This document shows positions 44,677 through 57,524 of a stretch of DNA of 64,000 bases, in pieces. The stretch spans positions 54,418,622 to 54,482,621 of the forward strand of contig OZ024734.1 in NCBI GenBank assembly GCA_964016875.1. Direction: 5' to 3'. The notes under the pieces were generated by a model that did no database searches, was not told where the DNA came from, and saw nothing but the letters and a program-made list of their open reading frames with translations. The stretch is from Fallopia convolvulus. Its lineage: Eukaryota; Streptophyta; Magnoliopsida; Caryophyllales; Polygonaceae. The first letter of the stretch is position 1; every line of letters starts with the position of its first letter. The position numbers were made by a program, and so were the translations under genes.

Positions 44677-44874
44677 AGAAACCATATAGATATAGAAAAG
44701 ATATTATTTTATAACCTACAAATATTATAATAATGGACTATAAATATGAAGTAGGATATTTATAAGCCATGATTATATTTTATAAGCCATGACCCTATTT
44801 TATAAGACTATGATCATAGATATTTTATAAAGTCAACACAATGAGAGATGAAGTTAGAAAAGAAGTTGCTAGGG

Positions 44875-47097
44875 CCAAGATATTTTGGATATGGATCCCT
44901 ATGACAGCATTCTCGGAAGAGATTGGCTATCTCGTCATGGAGCGATAAACCGTAACCATCAACTCAGGAGGGAATCACATATGTAAGTTCAAAGGAAAAC
45001 GAGAAAAAGAAAATGGAAGGGGGATCAACGATAAGAAGGTCGGGAAGCTACACCGACAAGGCTGTGTTGGGTATCTTTGCCACCTCGAGCCAACGGAGAA
45101 AAAAGTCGTGGATACTCAAGAGATTCCGGCAGCCAGAGAATTTCTCGACGTCTTCCCAGAAGAATTCCCTGGATTACCTTCCCGACGAGAAGTCAAGTTT
45201 TCAATAAGCCACAAGCCAGGAACTGCGCCAATCTCCAAGGCACCCTACAGGATGGCCCCGCTAGAGTTGAAAGAACTCAAGAGTCAGCTCGAAGAGCTGC
45301 TTGAGAAGGGTTTTGTCTGACTGAGTGCTTCGCCTTGGGGAGCACTGGTGCTCTTTGTAAAGAAGAAGGATGGGACTTCCCTCTTATGCATCGACTACAA
45401 AGAATTGAATAAAGTCCCCATCAAGAACAAATATCCGCTACCAAGAATAGACGATCCCCTAGACCAGCTCCAGAGTGCAAAAGTCTTCCCAAAGATTGAC
45501 CTAAGATCAGGGTATCATCAACTTCGGGTCCGCGAGGAGGACATACCGAAGAGTGCTTTCCGTACCCGCTATGGCCACTACGAGTTTGTAGTGATGCCAT
45601 TTGGATTGACCAATGCACCTGCGGTGTACATGGACCTGATGCACCGATTCTTCCATGAACACCTCGACAAGTTTGTCATCGTCTTCATCGACGACATTCT
45701 GATCTACTCTGGAAATCAAGCTGAACATAAAGAACACCTCCGAATTGTGTTACAGATTTTAAGGCACAACCATCTTTAGGCCAAGTTGTCCAAGTGTGAC
45801 TTATGGCTTAAAGAAGTGACTTTCTTAGGTCACGTCATCAACCAAGACGGAGTTATGATAGACCCAAAGAAAATTGAAGCAGTCTCAGAATGGAAGCAAC
45901 CAAAGAATGTAAAGGAAATTCGCAGCTTCCTAGGACTTGCAGGGTACTACCGAAGGTTCGTCGATGGGTTCTCCAAGATTGCCCTACTCATGGCAAAGCT
46001 ACTCCGGAAGGTCCACAAGAGGTTTGTGTCGGATAAATTGTGTTAAGAAAGTTTTCAAGAACTCAAGAAGTGCCTCACAAGCGCACCAGTGTTGACTCTT
46101 CCAGATGGACACGACGACTATGTGGTTTACAGTGATGCCTCAAGGCAAGGCACCCGGGTTCGTCATTCAAGATGACGGTTCCCTTTGGTTACAAAATCGG
46201 ATTTGTGTGCCAACAGTGGACGAGCTTCGAAAGATCATCCTGAAAGAAGCCCACGCATCTGCCTATTCTATACACCCAGGAGCAAGTAAGATGTACAAAG
46301 ATGTACGAAGAAACTTCTGGTGGCCAAACATGAAACAAGATGTCGCAGAGTTATATCCAATTGTTTAGTTTGTCGGAAAGTAAAAATCGTGCACATAAGA
46401 CCTGGAGGAAAATTGCAATCCCTTCCCGTACCAGAATGGAAATGGGAGGATATCGCAATGGGCTTTGTGATCGACCTACCCAAGACTCAGGAGAAAAAGG
46501 ATTTCATCAAGGAAATAGTCCGCCTCCATGGAACCCCGAAGATAATTATCTCTAATCGAGATGGTTGTTTCATGGCCTCCTTTTGGAAAGAATTACATAG
46601 GGATATCCAGATATAGGCACAGAATTGAAGTTTAGCACAGCTTTCCATCCTCAAACCGATGGTCAATCGGAAAGGACCATCCAAACCCTTGGAGATATGC
46701 TTCGAGCCTGTGTGCTAGACCGCACAACGAGTTGAGATGACAGCCTGAATCGTATAGAATTCACCTACAACAACAAACTGGCATTCCACCATCAAGATGG
46801 CTCCCTCCGAGGCCTTGTACGGCCGGAAATGTTGTTCTCCGATCTGCTGGAACGACAACGCCGACAAGATACTTCTCAGACCGGAACTAGTGGAAAGAAC
46901 TGCCTCAGAGGTTACTCTCATCCGTCAAAGAATGTTGACTGCTCAGAGTCGACAAAAATCATATGCAGACCTGAAGAGACGAGACATCAAGTTCATAGTA
47001 GGAGACAAGGCTTTGTCAAAGTATCGCCCTCGAAAGGCGTGTTCCGCTACAAAAAGCGAGGCAAACTTAACCCTCGATATGCAGGACCCTTTGAAAT
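44875..47097 (+). pseudogene. Gypsy pol (protease end, RT, integrase), broken
   Basis: Order on the plus strand: protease C-terminus (MDPYDSILGRDWLSRHGA), linker (FLDVFPEEFPGLPSRREV), RT (LFVKKKDGTSLLCIDYKELN, DLRSGYHQLRV, FGLTNAPAVYMDLM, FIDDILIYS), connection (FLGLAGYYRRFV), start of RNase H (YVVYSDASRQG). A jump at about 46150 removes most of RNase H and leads to the integrase zinc region (HPGASKMYKDVRRNFWWPNM) and the GKLNPRYAGPFEI tail. Stops at 45318-45320, 45777-45779 and 46044-46046, with phase shifts in the integrase. The RT-before-integrase order makes it Gypsy; the wording fits the chromovirus (Tekay/Del or Reina) group. It is cut off at 47097 in mid-domain. Confidence 0.88.
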
Positions 47098-49013
47098 CAT
47101 AACTTTATAATTTGTAGTACTAATCAGTTGGATAATTTGTAGTTAAGGCCATAGGTTTAGGTAGTCAACGGGTATAATCGTTCGTGCATCAGGAGGTGTG
47201 GGCTCCGGGGAGTTATGGGTCTCCGGTTATGCGCAGGGGAGAACTACGTTCTGCTTTTGATTAATTAATTAGTTTAAGTATTAAGTTGTACTTTATGAAA
47301 TCGGGGTACTAAGGTCGAAATTCAATTTGGTTTCATGAATTTAAGTGTACTGGTTTTTGCAATCGGGTTTGACAGAATCATTCTCATTAGGATTAATGAG
47401 TTGGCACTCGGTGGGGGTGTCCTAGGGAAATTATGGGAGGTTAATCATATTTAAGAAAAAGTCTTAGTTAAGTATTTTAGTATAGTTGGGTTGTGATCGA
47501 TGTTGACTAAAGAATTGATTTGCATAGAGTTGTCATGATCCTATTTGGGTTATAGGTAAATATTTATTAAGAACATGTTAAGTTAAGATAAAGATAATGG
47601 TTGTGATTTTATATAATGACATTCTTGATAAGCTTTAGTTAGTGTATATAGGTATAAATATATTCGTGAGTGTTCAATTAGATTATTTAATTTAAGTGAG
47701 CGTGCAGGTTATATAGCAAATATGATTAACCTAGTTAAGATTTACAAATAAGTTTGTTTTATTGTTGAAAAGGTTAGTTTGGGTTAGCTAGTTGGTGTAG
47801 TTAGTTGGTTGTTTATATGCTCTAATTATTGTTAGTTGGGAATAGTTACACTTACCGAGTTTATTTTTGTTCGTGACCGTCGGAGTAATTAATATTATCA
47901 TTAATACGTTTAGGAGATCGCTACCACCTGGGTTTCTAGTCTTTTGTTTCCGTCAGGAGTCCATCAATTGAGTTAAGTCGTTTTTCGACTTGCTCGGTTC
48001 TTCTCTACCTTGTTAGATTGCGTATCGATATTGTAGGGCGGGTTTTGGGAACTAGTCCCGAATGCCTTTATAAACTGTTTTAAACTTCTTGTATTGTTGT
48101 GTGTAAAATGGTTTGAACATGTTTTATCGGAAAAATATTTTGGAACGTTTTCTCTGTGTTGGTACCGTCTCCGACACGGCCCATCGTAGCTGGTGTTGAG
48201 GAAGAGTTGGCTACGTTGACCCGTGTGACAGAGAAACCGTGCCCCTTCAAAACGAAAATTATTATCTGTGTGTTTTTTGCAAGTGCTCCAGTGGAGGCTT
48301 AGCCAGGGGTTAGAAGGGAGATTGTGAAGTGGAGTGAGAGGGCCTGCCTCTGCACTCGGCGCGGTGATGAGCGCCTGGGAAGTCGAATTGTGGAAAAAGG
48401 AGGATTTGCGTTATTATGAGGTTGTGATTGTGAATGCGTATGTGACTATGTGTGACTGACTATAACTGATTTAGGTATTGGTCTTTAGAGTTATGATTGC
48501 GATTGTGGATTTGTATGCTGACGTTAGAAATGATTTCAAAGCGTTCTACAATTTCCGTATTCTCTCTAGCTTGGTAGATTAGACGCTGACCCTTCGGGGA
48601 ATATTTTTCAGTTCCAGGTATGAACCAGGTAGCCGTGCAGGAACCGAGGCAAGATGGCGGGCTGGAGCGGTAAAGAGCGCGTGTCATAGTGGGATTGGTT
48701 TTACACTAGTTTATTTATGATTATTTTTAGGATACTATTTTTATTATGACTTGATTATTGTTCGTTTATTATCATTTTGTTCGGATAGTTCAGTTTCAGT
48801 AGGCGTTGTGTCGTATTTGAATATTTATGACCTTCGGGGATTCATGCATGATTACGTTTTCTAAGTTTTATTAAATAAAGGTTGGATGTTTTATTATGTT
48901 TTTCTCGTCGTGCCCGCGTTGCAAGATCCTAAAGTGTAGTTGTCAACCTAATTAAATAGTACCTAGTAAGGTCTATTTCCTAGTAGCGCCTCGTCGAAAG
49001 TCGGGGTGTTACA
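47098..49013 (+). repeat. 5'-truncated LTR of Y
   Basis: Matches the minus strand of 29986-31900 in patches. Ends TCGGGGTGTTACA next to the PBS. No genes; short ORFs are incidental. Confidence 0.8.
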
Positions 49014-49016
49014 AAT

Positions 49017-49028
49017 TGGTATCAGAGC
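49017..49028 (+). other. Primer-binding site of Y
   Basis: TGGTATCAGAGC three bases after the LTR end, complementary to initiator tRNA-Met. Confidence 0.85.
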
Positions 49029-51915
49029 GAGGTTGACAACAGGGCACATGGAACTGACCAACAAAGAGTACCCGAGGTCCAACTTAAAACCAAAACCGGC
49101 CGGTGGTTTCAAAATGTTTTAAGTGGGGGTAGGCATGTTGCATATAGGGCGTAGGTGACACGTCGCGACTCCGCCACCATGAGCTGAAGGACCTCCGGTA
49201 GTTAGTACTTTTAACCTTCTAATGCTAAGTGTAAGTTGGATAGAAGCTAATTCTGTTCGTAGTGTTCAAATTATTCGATAAGTGTGAGGAAGTAATAAGA
49301 TTAGGATTGAAGTGTCGGGTTATGGTCTCCAAGAGTTTAATAATATTGATCATCGAGTATTTGAATCCAGTGCAAGAGGAAGGCAAAAATGGTCGACATA
49401 GAAGATAATGGAGCAACTTGGAGCAAATCTAACCTAGGCATATAAGTTAATAGATTAGAAGCGGTTGAACTTCAACTAGGGACATCGTTTGAAGAAATGA
49501 TGTTGCTCGTTTTAGGAAGAGCTGAATATCTGACTTAAGAAGATTAGCAAGGAGTTCGAAATGGAGGATAGAGGAGAATGTAGTTATTCACGATTGATCC
49601 TACTTACTTGAAGCAATCGTAAGAAAGTGGGTTATAGGATAAGGCCAAGGAGATGACGCAGTGAGGATCTACGAAGGCAGCGAAGTAAAATGAGTTTGAG
49701 GCAATGTGTACTAAACCCATCTAGACGGAAGTATTAAGTAGTAAAGATGCTTTAAACGAGACCTTGACCACGAGATTTAGAAGTTAATTAATTGGGCTAA
49801 GACTCCATTGGATTGGCTTGTTAAGGTTGACAATCGAAAACTTGGTGGTCAATTTGGCAATGGAACCCCATATGGGAGGACCTTTAAGCAAGGATAATGG
49901 GGAGGTGAACAAGACTTAGGAGAGTTGAGGACGTTAGCAGAGATACATTGAGATTTTAGCACTATGTCGCAAGTTGAATTGGACAAACCCGAAATGTATC
50001 CGCTAGTTGATACAAGTCTGTCGGGAGTCAAGTTGCATATACGGTCCCTTGTTACCTAAGTGATATGAACCTTTAAGCATGTCTTATGAAGGCCGAGCAC
50101 GACCATCATTTTAATGAGAGGAGTAAATTCTGACAGTAACTTGGGGTCGAGGATCAGACCAATCAAGCGGATGTGCCCGGGCCAAATGTGGTGTTGGAGT
50201 GAGGACTTAGGAGATGGACATATTGGGGAAGAGCTTGTCACTTAGTCTACCCCTCCGCAAGATTTTTTTTGGATTAGAGAGGGAGAACGGTTGACGCAAG
50301 GAGATCGTGGAGGGCCTAGCAGAGTCTAAACTCGCCATAAGAACCATGAATTTGTTGTTGCAGATTGATGACTAGGTGGGTCGACCATAATGAAATGCGG
50401 CACTTTCCAAAATTGGTTCAAATGTCGAGCTAGCTCGAGTTGAGGGGGCAGGAAGAGGATATTTAAAAGATGGCTACCTGATATGTGAATAGTATGAGAA
50501 GTGTAACGATACCATCAAGTTTAACTTATGTCATTAGAGTGGGTGAAGTTTAGAATAAAAATATTATTAACTATCCAACCTCAACGTAGAGACTTGTACC
50601 GATGATATTTAAATTGCTTTGGAATGGATCGGAGGAGAAAGCTTTCCATTTGGAGACCACATTAAGAGTTCAGTGACGTCAATTTTGTAGAGCGATCATG
50701 AATTTGATTTGGTAGCTAAGACCTCTATCGAGAATGAGCAATCTTGTTCGAATTGAAGTAAAGGTTAACCTTAAGGAAAACGGGGGTGTGCACCAAATAG
50801 GTGTAGAGATTTAGTGAAAGCGTGGAGCTTTGGAAGTAATAAGATACCATTGATAAGGTGTATAAGAAATTCCGGGCTAAACCGTTGTGAACCAATTTTG
50901 AAGAAAACAAAATGATCGCATGAATCAAGTTATCGGAAGAATTACAACTAGGGTGATTGGAGTACCAAAACACATTTTTCGTGAGATCTTGTGGTTTACG
51001 CCAGTGCTAATGGTGCTTTGTAGTTTGTACGTTATTGAAGGAAACTGGTTAATCATCTCACATCTGGTGGGATAAAAACACATCTCTAACTAGTGTAAGT
51101 TAAAGCTGGAGCAACCAGGAGGGCTTAAGCATGTGGGATCACATGGGTTGGAAATTCGTTATCTTTTAGTATAGTAATTATTATGGTCAATTAACTGACA
51201 CAATATAGAGGCAAAATTTTAATGATTAGAATTCAAGAGATATTGTGGTGGAGAACGTGGTTAAAATACCAGAATGTTAGGTGGAGAAGATTCTTTAATG
51301 GTAAGATATTCGATTCACTTTCCGAAGGATAAAAGAGAGTGTTAAGACGAAAATTAAAGATGTGAGAGTCAAGGCGATAGAAATTTTAGACATACAAGGT
51401 TGATTGCGTCTAGTAAGACCGAGGCCCAAGGATAGATGACTTATTAAGATACTCAGGATGAGTAGTAGACTTTCCTACATTACAAAAGTAAGAGGCTTGA
51501 AATATTAGGTGAAACTATTAAATTCTAGTATTAGAAGCATGGCGCACAATGAAATTCTTCGAGTTAGTTAGGCATGAGATAACTCACCACAGACGGGTGG
51601 GGAAGCAAAAATTGCTTCCAATTTAGAGAAAAAAAAATATAGGAGGCGTGCCAATAGATGATGAAGAATTGAGGAAATGAAGTTACATGGGTGTCGATAC
51701 TTGGATGCCAATTAAGAAGTTCTCCCATCAAAGCAGTGAAACATGGTTAATAAACGACTAGTGGATTTTTACTTCGGAGACAAATGAGAGGTGACTAGTC
51801 AATGAGAACACTGGTGGAAGTGCTGAGAACATGTGTCATTAATTAGAGATGAAAGAGGTCAAGGTACTTGAAGATTAGTGAGGTTTGCGTGCAATAGAAG
51901 TTAGTGTTTTGTGTT
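49029..51915 (+). other. Degraded interior of Y (gag/pol region)
   Basis: No frame longer than about 80 codons on either strand and no gag or RT motif that I can defend. By position it should be gag and most of pol. The base composition is more even than in the AT-rich spacers, as expected of mutated coding DNA. Confidence 0.45.
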
Positions 51916-52544
51916 TAAGTTGGCACCTTTCGAGGCCTTGTTGGGTAGAGGGGCGGGATACCTCTATTCTAGGATGATCTATCAATTATGGTAGGAGAGA
52001 CGCCTAAGATGATTCACGAGACAGTTAGGGAGGTAGCCTTGCTCAGTGAAGTGCATGTTAGATGCATAGAGATGCCAGAAGTCTTGTGTAGATAAGAGAC
52101 GACAATCTTTAGAACTGAGGATTGGTGCACATGTTTGGTGGAGAGTGTCTCCGACTTGTGAGGTCGGGAGGTTGGGTGAAAGGGAAGCTTGGTCCTCATA
52201 TATATTGTAATGTTTGAGATTTTGGATAGAGTGGGTGAGGTGGCCTACTGTTTAGCGTTGCCACCCGCTGTTGACAAAGTTCATCATATCTTCCACGTTT
52301 CGTAGCCATGGTAATATGTTCCGAATCTGGCCTAGTCACACGTAATTATGAGGAGTTGAAGGTAAAGCCAGATCACATTTTCCGAGAACATCCATTGAAG
52401 ATTCTGGACCGACAAACAAAGAAGTTGTAAAACAAGGAGATTCCTATGGTGATGATTCAATGGTCACGATGGGGAGTTGAGGAGCCATCTTGGAAGATTG
52501 AATCTAGAATGAGGGAACGTTACACAGAGCTCTACCCAAGTTAA
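51916..52544 (+). pseudogene. Gypsy Y integrase C-terminus relic
   Basis: Fragments in shifting plus-strand frames: APFEALLGRG (from about 51925), then LPPAVDKVHHIFHVS, SHVI, DHIFREHPLKILDRQTKKL, IPMVMIQWSRWGVEEPSWKI and ESRMRERYTELYPS with TAA at 52542-52544. The V-E-x-A-T-W-E-type end is characteristic of chromovirus integrases. Many frameshifts and stops. Confidence 0.65.
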
Positions 52545-52806
52545 GTAGATGTGTTTGAGGGGAAGTTTACTAGATAGCGATTTGCTTACAGATTCGATGA
52601 TTGCGTATGTGACTGTTTTCCTTTTAACTTGACTGTTTGATTGTTTGGTTATCGTATTGTGTGTATTGGATGCTTGGTATTAATTGTGTTTTCTATTCTT
52701 TATCGATAAATTCCGGTTCGAGGATTAACCTCTTTTTAGGGCGAGAGGTTTTTGAAACCTCGAAATATCTTTTCTTTTGTTATAAAGTTTCGGGACGAAA
52801 CTTCTT

Positions 52807-52820
52807 TAAGGAGAGTAGTA
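52807..52820 (+). other. Polypurine tract of Y
   Basis: AAGGAGAGTAGTA directly before the TGTAATAC start of the 3' LTR. Confidence 0.6.
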
Positions 52821-53701
52821 TGTAATACTCGAATTCCGTTTTGCCTTTTTAAGGTCAGAAAAACAACGTTTTTGTTGTCCTCGTAATCTTTTAAGTTGTC
52901 TCATAAGTAACCCTGGGATAGAAGAATACTTGATTATATCCATTCGATTTTATCCCTAAAACTCCTTATATAAACATGGCTATAAATATGTGTATATATA
53001 AAAAAAAAATTCCTCCTAATAAACCTAATTACGTTTATCCTTACAAAAATAATATCAGTAATCTTATCTAGATACGTTTACTTAAATTAAAAATATATCC
53101 TAACTACTGAACCCTTATTCTGAGAAACAAATCCCATCCAATCACATATATTCACTTAACCTCTTTCGTATACGTAAACCACGTTCTTCCTTCATTCGAT
53201 TCGGTTTCTTTCGAGATCGCCGCCACCCCCTTTGCCTCTTCATATCACGCTCTCCAGCAGCACATGACCGTTGATCTTTTCGTCATTAGTTGCACCACCG
53301 ACGACAACGGGGCAGTCTTGTTGTGTGGAGCCAAGGTTGCCAGCGAGCCAACATCACGATAATCGTCTTCAAGCTTCTCGTTCCCGAACACCGTCGATAT
53401 CCGCGGTTATCGCCGAACGTCATCGGCACTCGCTTCCACAGCCGGTAAACTGTCTTCGTCGATTGTCGTTCTATATTGGAGGCTTTGTTCAATATAATTT
53501 ATGCAATTAAGGAAGTGTTAAATTCATAACTTTATAAGTACTAATCAGTTGGATAATTTGTAGTTAAGGCCATAGGTTTAGGTAGTCAACGGGTATAATC
53601 GTTCGTGCATCAGGAGGTGTGGGCTCCGGGGAGTTATGGGTCTCCGGTTATGCGCAGGGGAGAACTACGTTCTGCTTTTGATTAATTAATTAGTTTAAGT
53701 A
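52821..53701 (+). repeat. 3'-truncated LTR of Y
   Basis: The first 881 bp of the LTR, with an AT-rich U3, a GC-rich block at 53210-53500 and the conserved GGTAGTCAACGGGTATAAT block shared with 47160. It stops at 53701 where X LTR sequence (TAACTTGAGGGG) begins. Confidence 0.8.
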
Positions 53702-56700
53702 TAACTTGAGGGGCATAGATTAATAAAGTGAGGTAAAATAATAGAAAGAGCATTAGATAAAAATAAGGTCTTTTAGAAATTGAATTTATTCCATAAAATA
53801 AATTACACAAAGGCCTAAGAATTCAATTTACAAGCCTTGTAAAAAGAATGCAAGAGCCGGGGTTTGAACCCTAGATCTCTTGCACTCTACCCTCACACGC
53901 CCCTCTCCATTTCCGCTAGGTCAATGTGATTTTCTTACCATTCACCCCACTCTTTTAATTTTATATCAATTTTTAGTCTTCTTCTTCAAATAAGTCAACT
54001 TGATTTGACATGGGAGCAATGCATGTCCTCCATCCTTCTCCTTAGCTTGCAAGACACCCTTGATTACATCACCCTCCATCACCCTTGAAGCACACATTTG
54101 ACCAATGGAAGAACACCTCCTTCTCCTCCATAGGTCCATCACCATTGGCATGGATTGCCAAGCTCCTCCAAAGTGCCTATATAAAGGGCCTTCTATCCTC
54201 CTTAGCAACCCTTTCTTCCCCTTGCTTACAAATAACTCTCAAGTGTTTAAAAATCAGCCCCTTCCAAGTTCCAATTCTCCATTAAAAACACCACCAAAAT
54301 CCTTTTCTTCCCTTTGGAGCCACCGCCGGACCACCTTGGAGCCACCGACCGGACCACCAGCCGATCGTCGCGCCACCAGCACGCCGTCGAGCCTCGCCGG
54401 AGCCCCCTGGCCGCGCCGCCCTGTCCGTCGGTTCCCTCCTCTGCCTTTCTCCAGTGTTCTGTATTTTACAGAATACCCAAAGTATAAATTCTATCCTAAT
54501 TCATAATTATCCAATTTATGTTTTTATAAATTATAAGGCTTTATAAATTGTTAGAAAGTATTTAAGTAAATTAAGGAATAAAAATATATGTGAGGGAAAT
54601 CTTTTTAGTTGAAAGCTAGAAACCAACTAGAATTACCATGGTAACTTAACCTTATAAATAGGAAATTATTATTGTGTTTATTATAAATTATGCTCCTTAC
54701 ATAACATAAATAGTTTTTATAAAATAATTATAACATACCAAAACTTAGTAGTTAATATTACCATCTTTATACAAAAAAATAATAACAAGGTTCTACTAGA
54801 TAAAAAGTCATTGCATGTCCTAAACTATAGAAGATATCATATTTATGAGTTTGATCAAGATAAATAGATTCATAAAATAAATTCTTGACTTAATAAAAAT
54901 ATTAGTTTGACCTACCTCTAGGTGTAGAGATTTCTAAAAGATATAAGCTTTATTTAGAAATATATAAGTTGTGACAATAGGTTAATATATAATATGTTAT
55001 TATATTACTAAGTTATAAAAGTTGACTTACATGACAAGATATTGAAGAGATATGGGAAAGATGTTATAAATTGAGTTAATATATGGTAATGGCCTATACA
55101 TAAGATTTATTTAATAATAATAGTAGAGATGATAAAATACTTATGACATAGTATAGTTATAACTAATCTAGATACTTGTAGAGAACCCTTATAATAATAT
55201 TATTATTACAAAGATTATAATCATGGACTATAGTTTGACATTAGATTTTTATTTTTATGGAAGAATAATATTATTAATAATTATATTATTAAAGTCATCA
55301 TGTGAGAAAGATATTAATTTAATAATCTCTAAGTGTAAGGAATTATTGCAAGACATAGGTTCTAGGTTAATATAAGAAGTATGGTCTTATAATGAGTTTA
55401 TGATATTATATAGCATAAGGTTGTCTTGTATGGAAAGAAACCATATAGATATAGAAAAGATATTATTTTATAACCTACAAATATTATAATAATGGACTAT
55501 AAATATGAAGTAGGATATTTATAAGCCATGATTATATGTTATAACTTATAAGCCATGACCCTATTTTATAAGACTATGATCATAGATATTTTATAAGTCA
55601 TATAATGTGAAAGGAACTATAGGAATAAAATAAATAAGATTAATTTAATAAATGTTAATTTTAGGAAGTTACCTTATAAAGAAAATTAGAAATTCCTAAT
55701 TATGGAAACTTCCAAGAAAAGTAGATTATAAGTTTATGAGCCTTATTTGTTTTAGGTAAATTATAGAATTAAATAAAAGTCTACCAAAGGTATATTAGTA
55801 ATACAATATTCTTGGTGAGGGATATATCGCTACAAGATCCTTAAGGAATTTAGAAGTAATATTTTTAAACTAAGACAAGTACATAAAAAGGTTAAAGTGA
55901 ATTTCTTATAATTTAAAAAAAACTTATAGTTTTACAAGAAAATACTTCTAGGCAAAGTATAGTATGTTATGAAATCTTACTTGCTTACTTATATTAAAGA
56001 AATAAGAAATAAAGTTATAAGATATTATTTTAGTAAAGGTTTTATAGAATAATAAGGATATTACAAAACCAAAATAATAATGAAGGAATATTATTATTTT
56101 AAATAACCTTCTAAATTATTACAAATAATAATTTAGAATTCCGCTTCTCTTATAGAAGTATTATAAGAGAGAACCCGAGTTAAGAAGAATCCGTTTTTGT
56201 TATATAAGCCGTTCGTAAATTCTGTGTCGATAGGTCGGAATCCTCGCTCATAGTCGTGAACCACATAGTCCCTGTCAAAGCTCGATTGTTAGAACTCGCC
56301 AAAGCTAAGGCAAGTGGAATTTTCCCTTGTGACCTTTTATATTTCATTCCGTGAAAATTCTCGATGTTGGGAACAACGTGTATGCTTAAATAAAAATGAA
56401 CCTAGGAAATATCGATTGCTAGAAATAACGACTACTGTTAGCATAGTACGCTTTACATTCCTATGTTAGGATTATTATGCTAGTGTGATTGTTATCTTTA
56501 TTGTTTGCGATCTCACTCAGAGATCAACGTTGAAAGAACTAGAGAGGGGTGCGGAATAGCCGACGCCTCTATATCACCTTACTAAGTCGTACGTCCATAC
56601 GACTTTCGGGATCATGATCTCCATCCGCTCCGATTGCAAGGAGGGATTGTGCGCACTCTAGCTAAGTGCCGGAGAATTGAAGTTCTCCCTCGGGTGGCTC

Positions 56701-57519
56701 GGATTATCCGTGTCCCACCACTTCCTATTCAAAATCATAAATGAAATCGAACGTCTTTTTGTCACTAAAGAAGATAAGTGCTAATGCACAATTAAGACAC
56801 CAAAACCGGACCGGTCTCAAATGATCGACCCGGCTCTCGGTCCGCTCAGGGCGCGAGAGGTTTTTTTTGACTTGTATAAATTATTCGCGTTCCCAACATA
56901 CTTTCTACTCTAAAGAAGTCTATAATCTAGTAGCTCTTCTATCGCTCATCGAGTTATCTTCATTTAAGATATACTCTCCTTTGAACAGCTAAAGCTCCAC
57001 ATAAACAAGCCTTATCGTATAGCCTCATCGTAAACACAACCCGATTATCTCTTTCGACAATAATTTGAAATTACCGAAATACCCTCGGGAAGTTCCATTC
57101 CCGCTTGCTTAGTCTCTTAGACTAATTCTTCTTTTCCGCATGTTTGTCTGGCATTCTATCGCCCCTCGCGAATTATGTCAGAATCTAGGAATCCCCACAA
57201 GGCGTGAAGTGAACTGAAGACGAAGGAAGAACAAGGATTTTCAAGATGTACTTCTTATATCATTTTGCTTTAGTTTCAATATGTTTCAAGGACAAGCTGG
57301 TTTCGCATTTCAATTTCCGAACAACTTTATATTTGAAAACGATGTAAGATGTTTTGTAAGAACCAAGTCTCCCTCGGTAGCACTTTTTCTCATTATGTAT
57401 TATGTTTTATTCCGCATTTTAATTGTTCTATATCATTCTAAAAGCCTTGGGTGACTTTAGACGGTAAAGTCTGAGGTCACTGGCGGTAATACCCAGTGTT
57501 GTAAAATAGGGGTGTTACA
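53702..57519 (+). repeat. 3' LTR of Gypsy X
   Basis: Lacks only the first about 160 bp. Contains the same TATATAAAGG promoter-like site (about 54178-54187), the SINE-like block and the empty site of the solo LTR. From 55604 on it supplies the 1.9 kb missing from the 5' copy. Ends GGGGTGTTACA at 57519, then the target duplication ATATT. Confidence 0.85.
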
Positions 57520-57524
57520 ATATT

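Larger units (their letters stand above)
41249..44832 (+). repeat. 5' LTR of Gypsy X (truncated, with nested solo LTR)
   Basis: From 41409 it matches 53702-55603 base for base apart from few changes and the insertion at 43150-44676. A CCTATATAAAGG core-promoter-like TATA lies at 41887-41895. The GC-rich 42000-42170 block gives compositional ORFs only. It ends abruptly at 44832, where pol begins. Confidence 0.82.
47098..53701 (+). mobile_element. Gypsy element Y, permuted/truncated LTRs
   Basis: 47098-49013 is the last 1.9 kb of a Y LTR (ends GGGGTGTTACA), followed by the PBS. 52821-53701 is the first 881 bp of the same LTR (starts TGTAATACTCGAATTCC). They overlap over about 178 bp (47098-47280 against 53525-53701). 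Summed, they give an LTR of about 2.6 kb, agreeing with the 2674-bp solo LTR at 29986. Thus the element starts and ends inside its own LTR. Both junctions with X show short microhomology (TCATAA; TA). Confidence 0.8.
41249..57519 (+). mobile_element. Gypsy LTR retrotransposon X with nested insertions
   Basis: Left end TGTAATATTCGCG at 41249 preceded by ATATT (41244-41248); right end GGGGTGTTACA at 57519 followed by ATATT (57520-57524). The matching 5-bp duplication 16 kb apart ties the two LTR copies (41249-44832 and 53702-57519) into one insertion. The LTRs complement each other: the left copy lacks about the last 1.9 kb and the right copy lacks the first about 160 bp, giving an intact length near 4 kb. 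The remaining interior (44833-47097) is Gypsy pol on the plus strand; the rest was replaced or deleted around element Y. Confidence 0.8.
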
